Positions 49,492 to 60,700 of a DNA stretch of 64,000 nt are shown piece by piece. The DNA comes from Cycas panzhihuaensis (lineage: Eukaryota; Cycadophyta). The first letter of the stretch is position 1, and each line of letters begins with the position of its first letter. Location: contig CM041465.1 of the NCBI GenBank assembly GCA_023213395.1, forward strand, positions 226,865,741-226,929,740, in the 5' to 3' direction. The notes beneath the pieces were generated by a model. It was not told where the DNA came from, made no database searches, and saw only the letters and a program-made list of their open reading frames with translations. Position numbers and translations under genes: made by a program.

Positions 49492-50045
49492 TTCTCCCCC
49501 TTAATGGTCATCATAAACACTTGTATCTTCTCCTTGAACTTATGAAACTTGTATTTGAAAAAAGCTTTAAAATTCTGATCTTGATCTTTATTAACTCTTC
49601 TCATCCTTATAGATATATATATCTCTTTACCATGGAATGATGTAAAAAAACTGTAAGTAAATGATGCTTGATTTGTACAAAAAAGAATAGCTGTAACTTT
49701 GATTTTAACTTCTGGAAATTTAATTTTGACTGTCATATCATTAGGTCTCTTTTCTGTCATATCATAAGATTCATTCTCCCTCTCAAATGGAGGATCAGGT
49801 ACTTTTGTAGTAAGTTGGTCCTGTATTTGATCTAAATCTTCATGGGTGTTGTTAATATGATTCACCTGTTTTGTCACCTGTCTCACATGCTCATCAAATA
49901 TATATAGGGCATCTCCCCTATAAGTGAAAATCAATATATCCCAAACTAATTTATAAGTAGTTAATTCAGAAACCTTTGAAAAAACATCATCATTCATAGT
50001 GCAATATAAGAAACCTAATGCTTCATTCTCCTTTCTAAAATTTTC
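49380..50045 (-). CDS. UBN2-like gag frame of G
   Basis: The longest open frame in the window. It is open from 50045 on the minus strand; the first Met is at 49997 (205 aa) and the stop lies inside the 3' LTR at 49380. The N-terminal part (ENEALGFLYCTMNDDVFSKV, then SELTTYKLVWD) fits the copia gag pattern of residues counting products, then the V/I-F-x-K-I/V-S and K-x-x-W-D motifs. After about residue 60 it becomes Asp/Gln/Asn-rich and then loses resemblance. No CCHC box or protease follows, and the frame runs into the LTR. Upstream gag is not obvious, so this is probably a gag fragment retained in a non-autonomous element. Expression is unknown. Confidence 0.55.
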   Translation of the reverse strand, partial: ENFRKENEALGFLYCTMNDDVFSKVSELTTYKLVWDILIFTYRGDALYIFDEHVRQVTKQVNHINNTHEDLDQIQDQLTTKVPDPPFERENESYDMTEKRPNDMTVKIKFPEVKIKVTAILFCTNQASFTYSFFTSFHGKEIYISIRMRRVNKDQDQNFKAFFKYKFHKFKEKIQVFMMTIKGENVIVNHHHSTPTFQPGLYTSSTSFYICGCSICVGKLR

Positions 50046-52784
50046 TTAATACTTAGATCACATTCATATTGCAAATATTTTAGAAGATCATGTTCAATAA
50101 AATAGTCTTGCATAGTCTTGTACCATAATGAAAAATTATGGCCATTGAATATAGGAAATTATGTCATTTTATCAAAAAACTTTAGTACATAAAAGGTGTA
50201 CTTTTACCAAGTCAAAAAAATTAATAAACTAATGAATATATATGATTTCAAATAAACTTTTGAAATGAATGTAATACCATTTAGAAAGTCAATCAACTAG
50301 GCACAACTAGGAAATAATGGATATATAAGTAAATTTGCATATAATAAAGATTCATTTAGGAATACAAATATGAAATGTAACTTTGATGATAAAAAGTATA
50401 GTCCTTAACCTTTTGCTTCTTCAAATGAATAAATGTAAACTCTCAATGCAATAAATCCTTAGCCTTCATGATAATATATAATGTTGAAACTGAAATGTAT
50501 ATATGTATTTTCACTTTGAAATATAAAGAATATAAAGAAATTTTGAATAAAAAAGGTATTATACTCCTTAAAAGAAGGTTTAAAGGATAACTTCAAGTTT
50601 GGTTTCTTCTACAGTATACTAAATGATATTAGAATAATGTGAAACTTCACCAAAATGAAGATTAATAAAATATCTATCCAATAGAATTATCCGTTTTGAA
50701 AATAGGTTCCTACAAGTCAAGTTTTGATAATTTAAAGGTACAAGCCTCTTTTTGAGGCATAACAAGATATGGGAGCCCAAAATAGCATCAAAATGCTAAT
50801 AACACTTTATAGAATTCTTTAAAAATGATCAAATATATCTTGGAGAGCTGCTTAATATATTTTTAATTGAAAATTTTGAGAAATACTATACACAAAATGT
50901 GTAATTATGGTAGGTTTAAGGGTATTAAGTACATCAAATTTGATTAATTTGAAAATCAGTAAAAACACTTTAAAACATATAAAAACCTATGTCAGTTTGA
51001 AGAGGAGTGAGTCATCTTCCCAACGAAGCTAACGAGACTAAATTCTGATACAAAAGAAGAAAGTTATAACAGAAATAGCAACAAGTATCTTTATGTAAAA
51101 ATGTTTAAAAAGTGCTAAAAAATACTAAAATACCACTTTCAATGATTAAAATAGTGATCAAAATAAACTCTAAAAATTAAAATAAAAAGTGGGTAATGAA
51201 GTTTGTTGAATGTATATCACTATAGAATAGATTCAGCCAAAAAATAATCTCTCGGTAATAAAATATAATTAGTTGAAAAAGTGATTTTGTAAAAAGATTA
51301 AAAAAAAAGAAAAAATGACTGATTGACTTTAAATTGACTGAAACATGGTCAAATCAACACTAAATTGATCATATGACTAGTTGAAATTGATATACAGAAA
51401 ATTTTTGATGCAATGAAACTAGTTTCATTAGAAAATGATGACCTAGTGAGGAGTTATGGCAAAACTTTTCTAAATACTTTATGTAAAATTGAAAAATTAA
51501 AAAAATAAAAGGAAAAAAGTGCTAAAACTTACGTTAGCCCCTTGCTAACGGTCATATGGAAATGTTTGGTGATTGAAGGCTAAGAGATAAGGGGTCTTAA
51601 TCCTTTAAGGGCTCAGATTCGAAATATTATGTAATATATTTTAATTTTTTAAACTTTATGAAAAATAAAACATAGAAAAAATGAAATGTAATGGCCGCGG
51701 CCTATACGGCGAAACATGGGCAAAAGATTGATAAAAAAATAAATGATTTAGATGTAGAAGGAGACATATCAACCCTTGACAGAGATTTCCAGATAGATTG
51801 GGGCTAAAAGGTATTCAAAAGCGATAAAAAATACATATATATGTATTATGTGAAAAAATGGAACGGCGGCCACACAGAGAAAACAAAGAGAAACATAGAT
51901 AAATAGAGTTTAGATTTGAGTGAGATCAACTTACAAAGAGGCACTCAAGCAAGAAGATATAGATTTCATAAAAACATTTTGAAAATATTTCGAAAAATAG
52001 TGAGAAAATGATAAAAAAACCTAGTAAACTAGGGTTTTAGTTTCTTTGGAGGCTAGATCTCCATGTAGAGGCCACCAAATGAGACAAGATTTTATAGGTA
52101 GTAAGGTGTCTTAGATGGCCAGGCGATGGTAAAATTTCACAGTGATCCATTGCCTGTGTGCTAAGAACGGACCTACAGATCGATTAGAGGCCAAAAAAGA
52201 GTAGTAGTTGATGCAGATGATATATCTTGTTGTCTGATCAGCGAAAACTTGAACCGTCTCTTTCATTGGCTTGCTAACTCAACAAAGATCACAATGAGTG
52301 GTCACTTTTTAGGGTTTTGAGTGGCATATTTATTACATAAGTTTGTCAAAGTAAGGGGATCAAGTTGCCCAGAAATGAAAAACATAAAGAATAAAAATAA
52401 TATGAAAAAATTTAATCAAATAAACTTTATAATACATAAATATGAAATTTGATATAAATAATCAAACCAATGTGTTGTAAATGCATTGCAGCTACCCAAA
52501 ATTTGAAGAAAATAGTGAAATAGACAATAAATATTGTAATATAACTTCTCCAAAAGGATTTTTAAGCTGAATATACACAAAAAACCTACAGATCTGAAAG
52601 AGAACTTATAAATATGGTTAAATATATGATTAAAAATATAACTGAAATAAAATATAGCAGATCTGAACTAAATGTTATAAATCTGAAATAAATATACTAG
52701 AAAAATGGTAAAATAATTACTGAAACAAGCAGATCTGAAATGAAATATAGTAGAGTGGAAGTAAAAAATATAGATCTTGAAGAA
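50046..52784 (-). other. long leader of G
   Basis: Non-coding AT-rich DNA. At 51530-51600 (ttagccccttgctaacggtcat) it resembles leader DNA of the other elements. Two short GC-rich patches lie at about 51694-51711 (ggccgcggcctatacggc) and 51862-51875. The segment 52255-52460 aligns with the D leader at 20100-20340. Confidence 0.55.
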
Positions 52785-53327
52785 AACTTGTATGAATCTT
52801 GCATGCAACTGAAAACTTTCATAGATATAAGAAAATATTAGATAAATAGACAAAAAAACTACCAAGAAATAATGAAATATATGGTAAAATATGTAAATCT
52901 AAAGAAATATAACTCAAATATGAGAAAAACTTGAGTAAATATTGCATGCAGCTGCAATCCTTTATAGATCTGAAAAATATTTAATAAATAGACAAAAAAC
53001 TGCTTGAAAAATGTCAAATATTTGATAAAAATATATAGATCTGAGAAAATATATCATAAATATAAAGAAACTTGAATAATATGTAGCTTGTTGTTGATCT
53101 CCTTCATAAATCTATACAAATCTGTGAAAAATCTAAAATATCTTTGTTATTTTTCAAATATAACTTAAGAATATGTAAATCTTGATAAAATAATATAAGA
53201 AACTTGCTGAAAAAAAAATTATAGAAAATAAATGTAACTGGCATTTTGCTTGTGAGCAAATTTGCCTCAAATGTCAGTAGATCTCTTTTCTTCTTCACAA
53301 AAAAACTTCACAGATTAGCAATTATCT
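52785..53327 (-). repeat. about 140-bp degenerate tandem repeats in the G leader
   Basis: Units start with aacttg at 52785, 52928, 53069 and 53201 (spacings 143, 141 and 132). Shared internal words are ttgcatgcarctg, atagatctgaaaa and aaatagacaaaaaactg. Further agatctgaa words upstream (52590-52740) suggest older, more decayed units. Confidence 0.7.
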
Positions 53328-53421
53328 GCTCTGATATTAAATGTAGGGAACTAATTGAGCCCCAAGTAGTTATAATACCAAATGATGGAAAATAATGTAG
53401 CTAAACCAAGCTCTGATACCA
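53328..53421 (-). other. three iterated primer sites of G
   Basis: gctctgatatta (53328-53339), gttataatacca (53369-53380) and gctctgatacca (53410-53421) recur every 41 bp. Each is followed by aatg (one or two bases after the core), the same junction as the real LTR start. Only the last abuts the LTR. Confidence 0.72.
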
Positions 53422-53423
53422 AA

Positions 53424-53842
53424 TGTTAGAAATAATAATGAAGGAGAACGGGGTAGAACATAGAATAATTTTTAATAGATCAATACATCAATACATTGTT
53501 GTAGCATAAACACATGAAACTTTTATATTCAATCTATTATGAGAAGTGAGCATTACAAATTTCCCAAATGAGGGCAGTGTCTAAAGATACCAGGGTTGCA
53601 TACCCCTTAATATTTATAATTTTGGGGGAGGAGGGAAACTTCTCAACCCTTGAAATTTAAATTAACAATAAAATAATGCTAACTTAACTCAAATGAAACT
53701 AACTCAAATTAATTTAAATTAAATCAAATCTTACCTTAACTTACCTACACATGTTGAGCACCCACATGTGTAAAATGAGGTTGATGAGGTATACAATCTT
53801 GGTTTGAAGGTGGGAGTGGAGTGATGACGATTAACTCTAATA
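53424..53842 (-). repeat. 5' LTR of G (right copy)
   Basis: 419 bp, from tgttagaaataata to aactctaata, followed by the duplicated target aatag. Confidence 0.92.
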
Positions 53843-53847
53843 AATAG

Positions 53848-55846
53848 TTTTTGGATGCTTAGCTTATGCTCATATTTTTGAATAAAGAAGGTCTAAGCTA
53901 AATGGCCATAGCACCAAATATATTTTCATTAGGTATAGTGAAATCTCAAAATCTTATAATGTTTATGATACTAAATCTCAAAAAGTTATGGTTAGTAGAG
54001 ATATCAAATTTTAAGAAGATGATTACTACTGCATTGATTATGATCAACACAAAAGGAATGGTGTTATGATAAATCTTGATTCTATTACTAGGTCTAAATA
54101 TGTGCCACCTAGGTAGGAATCAACACAAATTGTTGATATATCAGGTGGGGAGGAAACCTCTTCTCAACCTCCACCATAAAGATTACCTAAATGGGTTTAA
54201 AGGAACCGTGATATGGATAACATCTTGGATAATGATTACAATCGAAAATCTACTCATGCCCATAGGGTGAATTTTGCCCTTATAATTCAAGTTATGGAGA
54301 ACCATGAGCCTCATACTTTTGATGAGGCTAATACACATGATACTTGGAAGAAGACAATGGAGGAAGAATATAACTCCATAGTAAAAAATGATACTTAGGA
54401 ATTAGTTGACCATCCTCTCAACAAAAAGGCCATTAGTACCAAGTGAGTTTACAAAGCTAAATTCTGATCTGACAGATCAATTGACAAACATGAAGCTAGA
54501 TTTGTAGCAAAAGGCTATGCCCAAAGAGAAGGCATCAATTATAATGAAATATTTGTCCCTGTTGCCTATATGGAAACTGTTGACATGATGATGAGTTTAG
54601 CTATATAAATAGGATGGGATGTTCACTAAATAGACATTAAAAATATATTTCTTAATGGGTACATCGAAGAAGATATCTATGTCTCTCAACCCCAATGTTT
54701 TGAACTTAGGGGAGAAGAAGACAAAGTGTATAAGCTTAAAAAGGAACTCTATAGATTAAAGCAAGCTCCCAAGCCATGGTATTTCTAAATCGACAAATAT
54801 TTTGGAGATCAAGGATTCGAAAGATCTCAATCAGATCCAAACCTATATATCAAGATCAAAGGAGACTTCATTCTAATAGTAGGACTCTATGTAGATGACC
54901 TTTTCTACATTGGAAATGACTCCCATCTTTTGTAAAACTTTAAGAAAGCTATGTGTAAGGAGTTTAAGATGACAGATTTGGGCTTAATGCATTACTTCTT
55001 AGGTTTGGAAGTATGGAAAGATAAACATGACATCTTTATTTCTCAAAGGAAGTATACCTTAGACTTGCTTCAAAAGTTTAAGATGAATGATTATAAACCT
55101 CTAGAAACTCCTGCTTAAGTTAGGATCGAGCTATCTAAACTTGATGATTCTTCATGTGTGGATCCCACACTCTATAGATAATTAATTGGCAGTTTGATTT
55201 ATGTAACTTCAACATGACTAGATATTATGTATGTAGTCAATATAGTATCCAAATTTATGCAAGATCCTAAGACTACTTATTGGAAAGTAGCAAAAAGGGT
55301 CCTACAATACTTAAAGGACACAACAGAATATAGGCTACATTATAAATCTTCATTGAATTTTAGATTGAGTGGGTATACAGATTCAGATTAGGCAGGTGAC
55401 ATTGATGACAAGAAATCTACTTTAGGTTGCACCTTCAGTTTGGGTACAATAACTATAGCATGGAGCACCAAGAAATAAAATACCATTTCCCTATCTATAG
55501 TAGAAGCATAATATAAAGTAGTAGTTTCAAGTGCATGTAAAAATGTATGGCTATAATGACTCTTATAAGGCTTTCAGATGGAATAAAAAGGACCAATTAA
55601 AATTTAGCATGATAATCAAAGCACCATTCAGATCAGTTGGAATCTAATATTTCATGGCATAACTAAGCATATCGAAACCCAACATCACTTCATTCGAGAA
55701 TTAGTTTAAGCAGGCAAGATCAAGTTGGTATATTACAACACTAAATACCAAACAATAGATATATTCACAAAGCCATTAGGAAAGATTAAATTTCATAAAT
55801 TCAAAGATAAACTTAGAGTTTTATATAATGGACATTATGGAGGAGA
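53848..55846 (+). pseudogene. integrase end, RT and RNase H of copia E
   Basis: Resumes E after G: FGCLAYAHIF, VYDTKSQKVMVSRDI, HEPHTFDEANTHDTW (54213-54398), then RT with NGYIEEDIYVSQP, KLKKELYRLKQAP (intact) and the YVDD motif intact at 54888-54899 (LYVDDLFYIGND). Then DLGLMHYFLGLEVW, YTLDLLQKFKMNDYKP, IGSLIYVTST and RNase H (GYTDSD-stop-AGDIDDKKST). It ends in GHYGGEC at the PPT. Stops mark Gln or Trp sites, for example STKK-stop-NTISL. Apart from the stops it is one of the better RT copies in the window. Confidence 0.91.
54888..54899 (+). other. intact YVDD reverse transcriptase motif of E
   Basis: Codons read Tyr-Val-Asp-Asp in the context LYVDDLFYIGND. Confidence 0.9.
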
Positions 55847-55847
55847 A

Positions 55848-56157
55848 TGTTGGGATAATGCCCATTGTTAAAAGGTATGCAAGCTGACCTCGATCTTTAA
55901 AAGGCACCCTGATCTACCAAGAGGCACCATGCAACCACCAACAACCGACCAGGTATGTATTGCATATTATTTTATTTATTTTTTAATTATTTGCTATGTC
56001 GGGTTGAGGTAGTTCACCATCTCCCCAAACTATATATTTGAGAGGAATACCTCCCTCGTGTTTTTTAACACCGTAAAATAATTAACAGAAAGCATTTTGA
56101 CTCCTCAATGATGGCAACATGAATTGTATTTAGTTTGCTCTGCTCCTCAGACTAACA
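55848..56157 (+). repeat. 3' LTR of E
   Basis: From tgttgggataatgcc to cagactaaca, directly after the PPT. Confidence 0.9.
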
Positions 56158-57700
56158 GTTGCTCTATGATAATTTTGAGTTAAATATTCTTCTATTACAT
56201 GTCTCTAACTTTTGTGTCCCCCCTCTAATAACTTCAGATCAAATGCCATAAAAAATTATTGGTGTTTGGGCTCCTTTTCCTCTCACGGGTCACTTATGGC
56301 TATGTACAGTCTGTGTGAACTCCACAACTTCTCTTTCTTTATAAAATCTTATGTTTTTTCAATAAAGTTTCACCTTTGATTAAAGAAATTAAGTTATATT
56401 AAAGATTGCATATGATTCTAGCAGTTAGGCCCCTTGATTCGGTCATATTCATTATTATATAACCTTAATCTTTATGAAAACTGATATATTCCAAATAACT
56501 ATATGTTATTTTATATTTTTTTTGTAAAATAAAAAAGATTAGATTAGATTTGATCATATTTTGGGTCCATTAACCCCTTAGCTACATCAACAGGTGGTTC
56601 TATATAGTCTTTGGTTGATTGGGGGCTACTTTCCAAAGGGGCTTAAGCCCATCCCTTCTCAAGTTTATTGCATAATAGGGTACCTGCATTATTTTGGCTA
56701 TAACTCAAAAATTAGGTGTCTATTTTCCAAATTCTTTAGGCTATCAAAAATAGGATTCATAGGACTACAACTTGGAATTAGATTAAGCCTAATTTAAATC
56801 CATTTGTTGAAGTTATAGCCTACTAAATTAGAGCTTAGTATTTGCGCTTATTTAATACTTTTTCTCACTTTTTAAAGGCCAAATTCTATTTTTCAAAAGT
56901 TCTTTTACTAGTTTATACTATTGTTAACCTTTAGTCAGTTGTCTTATTCTATTTTTTAGTCTAACAAAGTGCATGGTGTTGGTTTTTTATAAGTGTCACC
57001 CTTAGAAGATGGAAGTAGCTCTCTCTTATGCAAGCCCACTTAAAGAGCACTCTAAACCCTTCCTTGTCCTTTAATTTCTTTCATTTCCATCTTATATTTT
57101 AATTATTTTATTAAAAAAAGAACCTTTATCTGTAATAACTCGCATTATAAAATCAATATTTTTACATTAAAAAAGATAACTCCTGAATCAACCACACTTA
57201 TATCAGCCTTATAAGGGGAATGGTTAGGAATCCTGAGGTTACCACCCCACACACGCCCTTGGTCTACTCTAATTTACTAAGGAAATCATTAGCTATAAGG
57301 TGTAATAAATTATAGGCTAAGATGGAAACCTTCTTATTAGAGTTTAGGGACCAGGTTAGACTCAAAAGAGATGAGTGCTTTAACTTGTCAAGTTCTCACC
57401 ACTAGATCTGTTGCTAGGTATAAGTCTAGTATAGGTAGAGAAATAAATCATGAGGGGTCATTGACCTTCTTTGCAACCCATGTACTAAGGTATATAAATC
57501 CTTAAGCATATGTACCAATATATAAGGTCCCTAGTTTGCCACTTATAGGAAGGCACCACTAGATGGAATAGTAATTGAGAACTTTCTTGGAGACCCTTAA
57601 AACTTAGAATTCTATATTAGTAGCCCCTTAGGTAGATTAGTACACAAGCACATAAACCTTAAATATAAAAAAAAAAGAAGAAGAAAAGAACCTTAGAAAA
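56158..57700 (+). promoter_or_regulatory. F leader, part 2, with conserved pre-gag block
   Basis: Rest of the F leader, no protein frame. The block from 57212 (aaggggaatggttaggaa) to 57700 matches C, D and E. Around 56575-56650 is the ccccttagctacatcaacag-ggtgg region homologous to C at about 9740. The hairpin arm ttaccacc is kept, but its partner is decayed to aaattatagg. Confidence 0.65.
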
Positions 57701-60700
57701 ATGGTAGCATAAATGTTATTATCTAACATAACTAAACTTAATGGTATTTAAAAATTCATCCCATAGAAAAAATAAGTCAAAAATCCACTTATCATGAATG
57801 ACTTTTGGGCCTTTGTCAATGGAGACATACCCCTTCCTAGACCAACTCAAGACCCCAATGAACCTGTCACCTTAATTCCTCCTAATCCTATAGCCTTAGC
57901 TAATTTTAATGTTAAGGATAATATTGCTTTGTCCTTCTTCCACTTAGTAGTTGAAGACTAAGTAGACCAAAACATAGAAATAACCCAAACCTCTCATGAG
58001 GTATGGACCATTCTTTGTGCCCTCTATGAGAGAAAGGATGAATCTAGGTCATTAACCCTTAAAGCTTTCCTATTTTCCATTCCTTTTATAGATACTAATA
58101 CAACCCACTTGACTGAAGTAGAGGCCATTAGGAGCAAATTGATAATCCTAGGTAAACCATTTTCATATCATGACCTAATATCTAACATACTAAATATTTT
58201 ACCCATAGAATATAATAGTTTTATCTCTAAACTTCATGAGATCTATTAAAAAATAGACTTCATAACCTTTTAGGGGCTCTTATTATGAGAAGAGAATATT
58301 CTTAATCAACTTGGGGTTATATTTACTTCTAACCTAGCCCCTGCCTTTGTAGCTCGTAATTTAGAAAAAGGTAAGACTGTACAAAGGATAACTTAGTAGC
58401 TAAGTCAGCTCTAAAACATTGTTTAATAATTAGACTCCCTCAACATATCTCAAGAACCACATTAGTAGCCAACTTAGTAATAACAACAACTAGTTAGCAC
58501 CTCTTCCAATCTAAGTCAGCAACCTCAATAGTCCCTGCACCAACTATAGTCTCAACCATAAAAGAACTAATAGAGTAGATCAAATATGACCTACTTTTAT
58601 TATGGAAAAATTGGTCACCTCATTGTTGAATACACGATACATTAAACTAATTTATAACTCCTTCAAAACTAAAGGAGCCAATCTTATGGGACTAGCTTCT
58701 AACAAGCTGCCCTATATTATCAACTAATAACCTTATTTTATCAATAGGGAGCACCCTCTTATAAGTAAGGTGGACCAAGATACGATCAACAAAGGTAGAG
58801 TTATCAATAAGAAGGACCATTCCCTACACAAGGAGCCCCTTTCCCACAACAAGGAGGCCCCATTTTATAATAAGAAACCCCATACTTCCAATAAGGTGGC
58901 CTTATTTCACATCAGGAAGGCCCTTCTATCCATAAGGAGGGCCATCATTTCAACCATAAGGCAAATTCTACCAATAGAATTGGAATCCAAGACCTGCTTA
59001 GAGTCAAAGACCACAGAATAGGTAGTGATTCCCTAATATAAATCAAATGAACTAATAAAATATTCAATAACAAGGAGGTAGTATGGGAGATAACTTGGAT
59101 TCCTCCTTCCACAACCTATTCTTGATGACAACATATAGCTCCTTGAGTTAGGTGCAACTAGACATATGACTAGATCAGAAAAGATGTTAGAAGAGACCTA
59201 CTCAATACGCACCCAAATAATCATATTTGGTAATAATTTGACATATTATATGACCAAAATTGGTAGGGCTCTAATAGCATTAAAAGATTCCAATACTAGG
59301 CACCATATCAATAATGTGTTCCTTATTCTAGGAATGAAAATGGATTTGCTCTCCATCAGTCAAATAGATAAGTAAAGTCTTGATGTCCTTTTTATTCAGG
59401 GCATTTGTACCATCATAGAACATGCAAATAGAAAACATGTGGCCATAGGACATGAAGATAGTAGTTTATATAGGCTAGATGGTGCCCCCCTTACCACTAC
59501 TCAACAAAATAAATCCTACTCAATGACCCAATTTGAAGAATCCCCTTGTATCTAGGAACTAGGAGAATGCTCTCATTTAGAAGAGAAGGTTACTATAAAT
59601 AGACCAAAAGGCCAATTATGGTATTAAACCTAGGTCATTTAAATATACAAAGCTTGAACCTTATGTCTAGGTTTAGTACATGGTTTACCTAAAATCAAGA
59701 GATACAGTAGCATATGTGAGACATGCCTAAAGGGAAAGAAACAAAGAGAAAAATTACCTTCCAAGAATGTATGGAGAGCCTCAACACCATTGGAGTTGGT
59801 CCACTCAAATATCTGTGGGTCTATGTCAGTCCAATCACTCAATGGGAGCCTATATTTCATGACATTCATAGATGACTTCTTAAGAAAAGTGTTGGTCTAC
59901 TTCCTGAGAAATAAGTACCAAGCCCTAGATAAATTCAAAGAGTTCAAAGCTATAATTGAGAATGAAAGTGGTATGATAGTCAAGACCCTCAGATCAGATA
60001 ATGGTGGCAAGTATATCTCTAATTAATTTAGTAACTTTTGCAAGGAACATGACATCTAATGCTAATTTTTAGCACCCCATATACCACAATAAGACGGTGT
60101 AGTCAAAAGGATAAACTAGACATTGGTGAACAAAGGAAAAGTCATGCTTAGTGCTGACAATCTAGCCACCAAATTTTGGGATGATATAATAGCCATAACT
60201 ACATATCTAACTAAGATAAGTCCCATTGTTATGGTTAGAAACATCACTCTTGAGGAAGCTTGGTCAGGACTAAAACCAATAGTTGCACACTTGAAGACAT
60301 TTAGATACATGGTATATAAGCTTATTCTAAAAGAAAATAGAAAAAAGCTTAATGATAAGAGCATAAAATATATATTCCTTAGTTATATACCTGGTTGCAA
60401 AACTTATAAAATATTTGATACTATTGGGAACCAAGCATACATAACTCCAGATGTAATATTTATAGATGATACATAGGACCTGACTTCACTATAAACTCAG
60501 TTTGTAGTAACAAATGAAGTTGGTGCACCTCAAGTGCCTCTTGGATAAATTCTGAAGCCAACAATAACAACCTCCTTCTAAACTTTAGGTCCTTCATCAA
60601 TTCCAATAGCCTCCATATTAACAACATAAGCAATCACAACCTTTCCACCTATTTTAATTGATGACCTTTAGGTGGAAGTTACTAGCATTTAGCCACCTCC

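Larger units (their letters stand above)
49073..53842 (-). mobile_element. gag-only LTR element G
   Basis: Two 419-bp LTRs (49073-49491 and 53424-53842) with a perfect duplication aatag (49068-49072 and 53843-53847) inside the E integrase frame. Minus orientation: PPT complement ttctcccccttaatgg right of the left LTR, and PBS complement gctctgatacca (53410-53421) left of the right LTR. The LTRs differ at about 43 sites by eye, nearly all transitions. The interior (3.9 kb) holds one gag-like frame and no pol. It resembles the plant gag-only (TR-GAG) class of non-autonomous elements. Confidence 0.93.
43260..56157 (+). mobile_element. Ty1/copia element E, with G nested inside
   Basis: A plus-strand copia element with LTRs 43260-43573 (314 bp) and 55848-56157 (310 bp). 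PBS at 43576 and PPT tggaggagaa at 55838-55847. About 8.1 kb without G. It lies in the leader of F. The flanks (gcttcc and gttgctc) do not give a clear 5-bp duplication. Gag-pol is related to D, including the final YGGEC. Confidence 0.9.

Noticed and set aside
43255-56165. Target duplication for E
   Set aside because: Flanks gcttcc and gttgctc share letters but no flush 5-mer, so the duplication was not claimed.
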